Shown here: one piece after another, positions 56,648-64,000 of the stretch | Layout: every line of letters starts with the position of its first letter | Numbering within the stretch: position 1 is the stretch's first letter | Assembly (NCBI RefSeq): GCF_020080835.1 | Contig: NC_058167.1 | Location: forward strand, 3,100,659 to 3,164,658 | DNA: 64,000 nucleotides | Direction of reading: 5' to 3' | From: Cotesia glomerata | Lineage: Eukaryota; Arthropoda; Insecta; Hymenoptera; Braconidae | The notes under the pieces: generated by a model | Seen by the model: only the letters and a program-made list of their open reading frames with translations | Told to the model about the DNA's origin: nothing | Database searches by the model: none | Program-made: the position numbers and the translations under genes

Positions 56648-57500
56648 GCCTTAATGGACAGCATTGTAGCGGAGCTGTTTACTAAACACCCGCCGCGGGA
56701 GAAAAGACATTACGGAAAAGATTGCATATCAACACTTTTTAGAACTAAAGAGCTGCAAAACGCGGCAAAGTCTCTCAAGACGGGAAGGGCACCTGGAGGG
56801 CTATCAGAGGATGGCATCCCGATGTCGGTGATCAGACCTCTAGCCCTAGAATACCCAGACATACTCCTGAACACTTACAATGCATGCTTGGCAACTGGCA
56901 CGTTTCCCGCGGTCTGGAAGCGGCAAAGATTGGTTCTCTTAGACAAAGGTAAAGGAACCCCCGTAACACCTTCGTCGTTTAGACCACTCTGCATGCTGGA
57001 CATTGCTGGCGAACTGCTTGAGAAACTCATACAAAAAAAACTTCGTAACGACATCGACCGAGCTGCAGGCTCTGCCACCAACCAACATAGCTTCCGGAAA
57101 GGTCGTTCGACAGTTGGAGCGATCGAGAAAGTCATAGACAGCAAAACAAGCATGGTCTGGCAGCCTCAAAGCTCATAAAGTATGTCGTCTCCTTACGCTA
57201 GATGTCAAAAACGCTTTTAACAGTGCAAATTGGGGAGACATTTTAGACGCTCTGGAGCACAAGTTTGACGCGGAACCAGAGAATCTAGCACTAGTCGACA
57301 ACTACCTTGACGATAGAAAGCTAATAATGGAAACTACTGAAGGCCCACAAGAATACGCTATAACGGCTGGCGTGCCGCAAGGCTCAATAATGGGACCCGA
57401 TCTATGGAACGCAGTCTACGACGAGCTGCTTGAAATTCCGTTGCCAGAGCAAGTAGAGCTAACAAGCTTTGCAGACAGTGCAGCAAGATCATGGGTAGAA
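56648..57500 (+). pseudogene. R1-group LINE reverse transcriptase fragment
   Basis: Starts inside the N-terminal reverse transcriptase region (LMDSIVAELF, ALKTGRAPGG-like SLKTGRAPGG, WKRQRLVLLDKG, YRPLCMLD-like FRPLCMLDIAG). After a frame change near 57165 it continues LTLDVKNAFNSANW (motif A), GVPQGSIMGPDLWN (motif B) and TSFAD, where it breaks off before the second Asp of FADD. Endonuclease and 3' end are missing. These motifs are of the R1/LOA type. It is cut at both ends and frame-shifted. Confidence 0.85.
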
Positions 57501-58237
57501 CTTACCCTTTCCCTAGGCCTCTACCCGCACGCCACACAATGATACACTGCTGTATCCGTGAGCGAGCAGCGACGATGTTGCTCGGAAGGAACCGAGAGCG
57601 GCCGAAGACGATTGCCCCTCACGCGCCAATGCTCCCCCACTGAACGGTTAGCATCTTTACAATACATGGAATCTGAGCACGTTCGTGAGTAGGCAAGTCG
57701 AAAGTAAGGCTTGGAAAAAAATGAAGTGAGCGCGAGGAGCCTCAGTGTGACGTCACTCGTCAAAATTTTAATGCTTTCAGATTTTTTTTTATTATTTAAA
57801 AAAAATTATTTAAAGATAATTTAATCGTAGATACATCACGATTAATTTATAAGCATTTTTTATTAGTATAATTATTATGGTATTTTTTATAACATAAAGT
57901 ATAATAATAATAATTATTTATTATTAATGATATTTATTACTGTTAATGGTTATTTGAAGCTTACAAACGCAACTTAAATATAAGTGACTACCCCCAGTTC
58001 GTTAGCCGTTTCAATAGACATGCGACTGAGCTTTTGGCTCAAGTGTTTAAAATCCCACGTTTGAAACTTCTACAATGTTTTTTTTTTTAATAAAAATTTT
58101 TGTTATATTTTTTATTTATTTTTTATTTTGACACAAAAAATCAAAATATAAAATATATTATTGCAATTATTATTTTTATTGTAATAATGATTATTATTAT
58201 TATTATAATTATTATTGTTATTGTTATTATTATTATT
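57501..58237. other. No recognised content
   Basis: 57540-57720 is GC-richer (GAGCGAGCAGCGACGATG) and could be the tail of an unknown element. 57780-58237 is AT-rich, with ATT trinucleotide runs up to the gap. Confidence 0.4.
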
Positions 58238-58337
58238 NNNNNNNNNNNNNNNNNNNNNNNNNNNNNNNNNNNNNNNNNNNNNNNNNNNNNNNNNNNNNNN
58301 NNNNNNNNNNNNNNNNNNNNNNNNNNNNNNNNNNNNN
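58238..58337. other. Assembly gap (100 N)
   Basis: Placeholder gap following an ATT microsatellite and directly before double-hairpin unit B. Confidence 1.
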
Positions 58338-58374
58338 TAAAATAGTACTAGAGGCGGCGCTCCCCTCATGCCCG

Positions 58375-58423
58375 GCAAAACCTCGGCTTCACCTCGGTTT
58401 TGCAAAACCCCTTCCCCGGGGTT
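58375..58423. other. Hairpin B1 (first of the double-hairpin unit)
   Basis: Perfect stem GCAAAACC/GGTTTTGC with loop TCGGCTTCACCTC, directly followed by a second stem AACCCC/GGGGTT (58406-58423). It corresponds in position to A1. Confidence 0.65.
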
Positions 58424-58450
58424 GCGTACTTTCAGCTGGAGATCAAGAAA

Positions 58451-58584
58451 AATAGTATACTACCCATGACCAGAATGTTGGATACCCTGACGTATGTGAT
58501 ATGATGGCCTCAGCTACCCCTCGGCCATCATATCCCATACGCCAGGAAATCCAACTTTCTGGCCTTGGGTTGTAATATACTATT
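58451..58584. other. Hairpin B2 (second of the double-hairpin unit)
   Basis: Ends AATAGTATAC and GTAATATACTATT as in A2. Arms of about 60 bp pair, inner stem GATATGATGGCC against GGCCATCATATC, loop TCAGCTACCCCTC. The spacer before it shares CGTACTTTC and AAGAAAAATAGTATAC with unit A. Confidence 0.8.
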
Positions 58585-58901
58585 AGCTGTCAGCATACTG
58601 ATGCATATAACCAATGAGAAGTATTAAATCGTGTTAAATTATTCAAAAGTTATCCTACAAGACTTTGCAGAAGCACATGCTGACAGACGTGACCAGCCAC
58701 GGATATCTTAGAGAATTTCGCAACGCAATCCCCAAATTCTTGAGTTGACACAGAGAATTTACCGCAGGTGTTATAGATATCTGTTATTAGAGGTTTGCAT
58801 CTACAGATATTTCCATACCATATAAATTTGCTGTGTATACATGCAGAGTACACAAATATAACGTGACATATTGTTGGTATGTGTACATAATTGTATGAAA
58901 C

Positions 58902-59222
58902 ATGTTTGTAATGTCAGTATGTTATATTCAGATGATAGAGATTGGGATACGATCGAAGAGATATAGAGAATCATGTTGTCCGGAGAGGGTTGAATTCCTT
59001 TCAAATATCTATCAACCATACGGATTCAAGCGTATTATCGTCGTGATTCCTGGTTTTACGAGTGTCATGAGTCCGAGTGAAACGAGGAATCAGATAGAGA
59101 GAGAAACAAGTCTATTGAATATTCTGGTTATCTCGAGTGCCAGACCGGAAGCCTATCGAAATTGCAACGTCCCCGATCTCATAGAGGTTACCTTTGAAGT
59201 CACTCTCATGTTGATAATTTAA
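58902..59222 (+). CDS. Unrecognised 106-residue ORF
   Basis: No family recognised. It contains FKRIIVVIPGFTSVM and a second hydrophobic end, LIEVTFEVTLMLII. No promoter, splice or poly(A) signal was seen, and the surrounding 58590-59500 has no repeat match in the window. This may be unique host DNA, or a chance ORF. Confidence 0.15.
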   Translation: MFVMSVCYIQMIEIGIRSKRYRESCCPERVEFLSNIYQPYGFKRIIVVIPGFTSVMSPSETRNQIERETSLLNILVISSARPEAYRNCNVPDLIEVTFEVTLMLII

Positions 59223-59535
59223 TATTTCTCTGTATGCGAGTCTATGGATATATTCTACCGACACGAAAAATTTTCATATGAAAGATCTGTTATTAATTTT
59301 TTATCATCTTGTGGATAGCTGGCAAAAACTCTCTTTGTTAACTATTAACAGGTGGCCTTGTGTTCTAGTTGATGAGTTTTTGACAAAGTCACAGGCCATA
59401 TTCATATCAAGCCAGTTTTTATGTGTAGATATTAGTGTTTGTTCAGGCGTTTTAATTAGAGTAGGATGTTAATTTTTTTCACACTAAAAAAAAAAAAAAA
59501 TTAGTAAAACGGTTCACCCTAAAGGCCATCCCTGC

Positions 59536-60184
59536 AACTTCCCGCTAATTCCATACCTGGGCGCTTAAAATTGTACTTGTGATGTTTTCGATATTTTTGA
59601 GCTCAAAATATAATTTATGTGATATTTTCAGCTCACTGAGCTCAAAGAGATAGTATTTCTATGCATTTGAGCTCTTCGAGCTCAAAAGTCTGATAGAAGT
59701 TTCGTAGAACTCTACTTTTGCAATTTTCAAACCGCAATAACTTTAGAATGGATCAACCGATTTTCACGCGGCTGGCGGCATTCGACGCAGTTTTATCAGC
59801 CTCATGAAGAATTTTCAGGTTTCGATTGATCGAACCAGAAATTTTGGAGTAATTTCGAAAAAACACTTTTTTCAGTTTTCTTTCGTTCACTACATCTCGA
59901 ACGAATTAAACGATTTCGACCAGCTTGGTGGTTATCGATGTGGTTTTTTATTGTCTAGAGCTGATCAGTTTTTGAAATTGATCGGTGGAGCCGTTTAAAA
60001 GTTATCCAAAAAAAACTACATTTGAAAAAATTTTTTTTCTTAGTTTTTTTAAGATTTCTCAAAATCTACTGATCCGAATCGGTCCAAATTATACTTAAAA
60101 TCTAAGTTTGGCCAAGCCCTTTCAAATGGCACCAACCGCGATAAAATCGGATGAGCCGTTCAAAAGTTATAAGCGGTTCACATA

Positions 60185-60220
<36 letters not shown>

Positions 60221-60359
60221 GACAAACTCGCGGGAGTAGTCAGCGAAGCTTCCTATAACCTTCAAACGTCGAGATCTGATGAAAACTCGATTTCTGCAAA
60301 ACGGGGTGAAAACAATAACTCCGATTTTTGAAAATCTTTGATTTTCTTAGCGGGAAGTT
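59536..60359. mobile_element. Inner element with AACTTCCCGCTAA inverted ends
   Basis: Starts AACTTCCCGCTAA and ends TTAGCGGGAAGTT. It carries GAGCTC palindromes (59600-59690), an AC microsatellite (60187-60216) and the box ACGTCGAGATCTGATGA (60267 onward). A sister copy in the other orientation is at 62122-62678. Confidence 0.7.
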
Positions 60360-61121
60360 AAAAATTATTTGATTGAAGAGGAATATTTTTTCGTTATGCT
60401 CGTTAAGTAAGTTCACTTTTTGAGCACTGGGTGATATCCGCAAAGATACTGATTTCTAGAGACTCTTTGCCAATTTTACTTCATTGCCTATTTTTTTCGA
60501 CTTAAATAAACCGCAAAATGTGACTCTTCTTTTTTTTCTGTGGTTTTCTTATACAATCGTTGACGAAAAATTTTGAAAAAAATGTTTTTTTCTAATAACT
60601 TCAAAATTTCTGTTTAGACCATATTTTATGTTATAAAATAACTATTAATGCTCGAAAAACTGCATCGAACGCCGTCAATCTCTTCAAAATCGTCCAATTC
60701 GTATGTAAGATATTTAATTTTAGAAATTCCAAGTGTTTTTTGACATAGTTTCATAATATTACATCGAATCGTTTGTTAGTTAATGAATAATCTCTTTGTG
60801 CTTGAAAAACTACGTCGAATGTTTCAAGCCTCATACAAAACATTTGATTCGATCGGAAGATATTGCAATTCAAACTTTAGAAAAAAGTATTTTTTTCAAC
60901 ATCCACTAGGTTTTCGAGCTCGAAAAAGTATAGGATTTGTGTTATTGAGCTCGAGGAATCAAAACTTCGGAATAGATTATTATTCGAGGGTTTCAAACTC
61001 GTACACTGATGGAAGGATTTGTTTATAATTAAAAATATTTGTTAATATTTAACAAATCATCTATTAGAAGCCATTTTTAGTCCTTAAAAAATATTTCTTA
61101 GAATTAAAAAAAATTTATTAA

Positions 61122-61691
61122 TCTATACTAATAAATGGAGAGCCGGTTTTTTTGTCCGGTTATACTGCGAAGACTACGGAACCGATCGGAATAATACTTA
61201 TACCATAAGATGCAGCGTGTTTCGGAGAAGGTATTAATATATGATATGATGGTGATTACTTATCCCGAACCTATATTTTTTTAACTTAGAAATAATGAAT
61301 TTTTATTGTAACTAAATTTATTCTATTTGATTGTCATTTGTTTAAAACAAATTTTTTAATTATATTGGTTATGTTTATATACTAGGCAGATTTCTTCACT
61401 TATGAGACGTGCAATTTCTTCAACTGAAACTTTCAATGCTCATTACAAATTTTTTTTTTCATATTAATTATTATTCATTTTTGTAAGAAAGACACGGGAA
61501 TGTCATAATGATTGCACATTGAAAGTTACAATAAATATTAGATAGAATAATTACATGGATAAAAGGTGTATGCCAATTTGATAGAATTGGGAGTCTATAC
61601 AAGTCAAAACAATACTCTAATTAAATTTCAAGTCCAGATCTAAAAATGCAATTTTATAAAGCGCCCAGCAAAGTGGGCGAGTAACAGCTAG
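61122..61691 (+). mobile_element. Complete non-autonomous Helitron, 570 bp
   Basis: Starts TCTATACTAATAAATGG, ends with hairpin CGCCCA/TGGGCG (61662-61679) and CTAG (61688-61691), flanked by A and T. No ORF. The 3' end is the family also seen at 33507 and 46381. Confidence 0.88.
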
Positions 61692-62121
61692 TAATCAATA
61701 AATGACTATCAGATTTATTAAATACAAACAAATCATTTTAAATACTAAGAAATATTTGTTTAATACTAAAAAGTAGTTTCTAATAAATGATTTTTTAACT
61801 ATTAACAAGTATTATTTAATACAAATAAATCCTTCTATCAGTGTACATAACGGGAAATTCCAGGTATGGCCTGCAGGGTCAACCGTTTTCCAGATATTTT
61901 TGAAGTTATACTTCTTTTGGCGCGTTAGGTAAAAGTGATGAGGGTAAATTTTTACGATGGGCGCGCACACCGTCACGAAAAACCGACACCCTGAAGTTAG
62001 CTACTCAACATTTTAGTTTTTTAAAAAAAGTTACCAACAAAATAAAAATAAGTACATCTACGTATGTTTGCGTGAGATCTGGCAACTGTATTCACGATAT
62101 TTCATATAAATATATATTTTT

Positions 62122-62678
62122 AACTTCCCACTAAAAAAATTGAAAATTTTTAATAATGGGAAGTTATTGATTTCGGTCCGATTTTTAAAAGTCGAGTTTT
62201 CATCGGATGTCCACGTTTTAAGGTCCCAGGAAGCCATTCTGATTATTCCCGCCGAGGTGTCCGGCCGTGTGTGTGTGTGTCAATAAGTTTTTGTCGTACG
62301 GTTTCTCAAAAACGAATCAACCGATTGAGTTCTACGACACGTCATTCGAAAGGAAATCGAACGACGCATTTAAAAGTTATAGTTGTTTAGAAATTCACAA
62401 AATTTTTTTTTTTCGGTATTTTTTTAAGATATTTTCCAGTTTCTTTTACCGATCAATAAAAACTTGTACATTTTCTGTTTTTGCATTGAAAACTGCATCG
62501 AATGCTTTTTCAAAAAACAAAATCGAACGACGCACTCAAAAGTTACAGTTGTTTAATAAATACATTTGGAGCTCGAGGAGCTCAAAATGTGAAAAACTGC
62601 GCTTTGAGCTTGAAAAGCTCAAATATTAATCAAAAAACACATTCTAAGGTGCTTGAAATGCAAACTTAGCAGGAAGTT
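62122..62678. mobile_element. Element with AACTTCCCACTAA ends, second copy
   Basis: Starts AACTTCCCACTAA and ends TTAGCAGGAAGTT. It holds GTGTGT at 62264, the inverse of the GTCGAG box at about 62185, and GAGCTC palindromes at 62570-62580. The perfect palindrome GGTTGACCC-GCA-GGGTCAACC follows at 62683-62703. Confidence 0.65.
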
Positions 62679-62703
62679 CTAGGGTTGACCCGCAGGGTCA
62701 ACC

Positions 62704-63390
62704 GATTTCCAGATTTTTTCAATTATGTAGAAATAATTTTTTTATGATATTTAAATAAACTTTATTTAACTAGACAATGCGTTATAATAAAACTTTCGAT
62801 GTATTAAATACCTTTTTTTCTATTATTAGTGTCGTTTTTTCTACAAACGTAGGATAACGCGATAGATAAAATATTTAGAAAGATTTTTATCTTGTTACGT
62901 CAAAGAAGTATAACTTCTAACGTGCGTACATAAGTACACACACACTTTTTTTTTTAATTTTCAGGGTACCCTATTTTGCTCCCCTCCTCTAACCTTTACT
63001 TGCAAATGTAAAGCCGGCGCATGCGCTTTTTAGTCAGAAGTATAGTGGGGGAAAGGCCCAGTCACGCGGGCCCAGTGTACTGTAAGCAAGATTTTTAAGG
63101 TTCAGTTTCATAGTGATTGTTGAGAGGAACATTCGAGAAAAATATCAAAATTCATCACCAAATTTTTTTCAAAGAATATTAGTGATTTCATTGCTGAATA
63201 GTTTATTATTCTATAAAAGTTCTGTAGTGAATTTTTGACATATTACATGATTCATAAAATCTATCAAAGTGAACAGTAATAATCAAAATTATTTGCAAAA
63301 GTGTATCTTGAAAAGTGAATTAACCTCTCTCATATTTTCTCATAATAGTTTTCAAAGTAAATCTTCCATACGAAAATTAAATATCTAATC
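62704..63390. other. Putative upstream region of the ankyrin gene
   Basis: AT-rich to 62950, then a GC-richer stretch (62990-63080, with GCCGGCGCATGCGC and GCGGGCCCAGTG) and a TTCAGTTTC initiator-like site at 63101, 290 bp before the ATG. No TATA box. Promoter assignment is an inference from composition and initiator. Confidence 0.35.
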
Positions 63391-63930
63391 ATGGCTAAAT
63401 TTATAAATTTGAAAAAAGGTTACGAACTTAACATGAAATTGTACAAAGGAACGAAATTTAATGAAATTGAACACGACATACGTAATTATTTTAAACTATG
63501 TAACCGTGATAATAAAATTGAACTTCCTGACATTTATTTAGCCGCAAAAAGCAACTGGATTTATATCGTTGGTTGTTTATTGGCTAATGGACAAAATTTT
63601 GGAGCTGCACAATTCACTGGACAATATGCAGGATTCACGGCTTTACACTATGCGTGCTTAGACGGTGATTTTAACATGGTGGTAAAGCTACGTGGAAAAT
63701 ACGGCGTTGATCCGATGGTGAAAGCTTGCGATGGCGTTGAACCAATTCATTTAGCTGCCTTTCTTGGACGGTTTGACATTGTGTACCAGATTTTGGAAAT
63801 GGGTGTCTTAAATAATATAAAACTTAACTATTCACATTTTAAAAAATATGCAATCAAAGAACATAAGTGGGAGCCCAATTTCCGAGACGAAATGGATTTA
63901 TTCACCTATGGCACCTTCAACAATAATATG

Positions 63931-64000
<70 letters not shown>
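63391..64000 (+). CDS. Ankyrin-repeat protein, 5' part, runs off window
   Basis: The ATG at 63391 opens MAKFINLKKGYELNMK, and the frame stays open to the window end. Two ankyrin-type repeats are visible at about residues 80-140: AGFTALHYACLDGDF and VEPIHLAAFLGRFDIVYQIL; an earlier IYLAAKSNWIYIVGCLL may be a third, divergent one. These are protein-binding repeats, and partner and process are unknown. From 63929 the frame enters an ATC run and would code poly-isoleucine, so either the exon ends just before this or the locus is damaged. Upstream context has no element ends, so it may be a host gene. Confidence 0.6.
63929..64000. repeat. ATC microsatellite
   Basis: Perfect trinucleotide run of at least 24 units, continuing past the window end. 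Confidence 0.97.

Larger units (their letters stand above)
59504..61900. mobile_element. 2.4-kb element with ACGGTTSACCCT ends
   Basis: The left end reads ACGGTTCACCCTAAAGGCCAT with ATACCTGG further in. The right end (about 61855-61900) is the inverse, CCAGGTATGGCC then GCAGGGTCAACCGTTTT. Between them lie an inner inverted-repeat element, GAGCTC palindromes and a non-autonomous Helitron. No gene. The outer boundaries are approximate. Confidence 0.5.

Noticed and set aside
57985..58075. tRNA-like sequence (TAGCCGTTTCAATAG, GTTTGAAAC)
   Set aside because: The B-box is too poor and no arms pair.

Overview
The window is AT-rich arthropod nuclear DNA made almost entirely of transposable elements. 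The insect-type TATA plus TCAGT core promoters and the element mix (Helitrons, a Maverick/Polinton, CR1- and R1-type LINEs, TA-targeting foldback elements) suggest an insect. A hymenopteran parasitoid is my guess from memory of such genomes, not something the sequence proves. Three runs of exactly 100 N (33713-33812, 51461-51560, 58238-58337) are scaffold gaps, so order across them is not certain.

Region by region: 1-8749 holds two Helitrons in the same orientation. An old, 5'-truncated, broken copy is followed by one that looks complete, with both termini and an undamaged 1503-residue Rep-helicase once a 101-bp intron is removed. 8779-12328 is a 3.55-kb transposon with about 450-bp inverted ends and a broken transposase-like gene of a family I cannot name. 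12359-18548 alternates LTR/PBS-like modules with arrays of a roughly 140-bp repeat. 18549-22054 is a nest of TA-targeting inverted-repeat elements inside TA microsatellite. 22075-24290 is a dispersed repeat. 26371-31668 is a nearly intact CR1-like LINE with a nonsense codon and a lost endonuclease glutamate.

31669-45903 is the most gene-like block: a decayed Maverick/Polinton. It holds a small intact ORF, part of the packaging ATPase, a conserved Polinton protein, a secreted-type PI-specific phospholipase C (PI-PLC), a chromodomain integrase, and on the other strand a protein-primed DNA polymerase B that still has its TATA/initiator promoter. All but the small ORF are broken. Insertions include a TIR element inside the PI-PLC, an LTR-type element inside polB, and a double-hairpin unit inside polB whose second copy lies at 58375-58584.

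46381-53855 has a Helitron end, then two 2-kb LTR-like arms in inverted orientation around another 140-bp repeat array. 53856-62700 is a mosaic of MITE pieces, palindromic motif arrays, an R1-like reverse transcriptase fragment, TIR elements with GAGCTC palindromes, and a short non-autonomous Helitron. The last 600 bases open an ankyrin-repeat ORF that runs into an ATC microsatellite at the window edge.

The elements show a clear relative order. The PI-PLC is interrupted by a TIR element that itself carries three or four smaller elements, the Polinton polymerase by three insertions, and a repeat array by a MITE with an unambiguous TA duplication. The best leads for something undescribed are the double-hairpin units with covarying stems, the PI-PLC cargo in a Polinton, the LTR/satellite composites and the unassigned 3.55-kb transposon.
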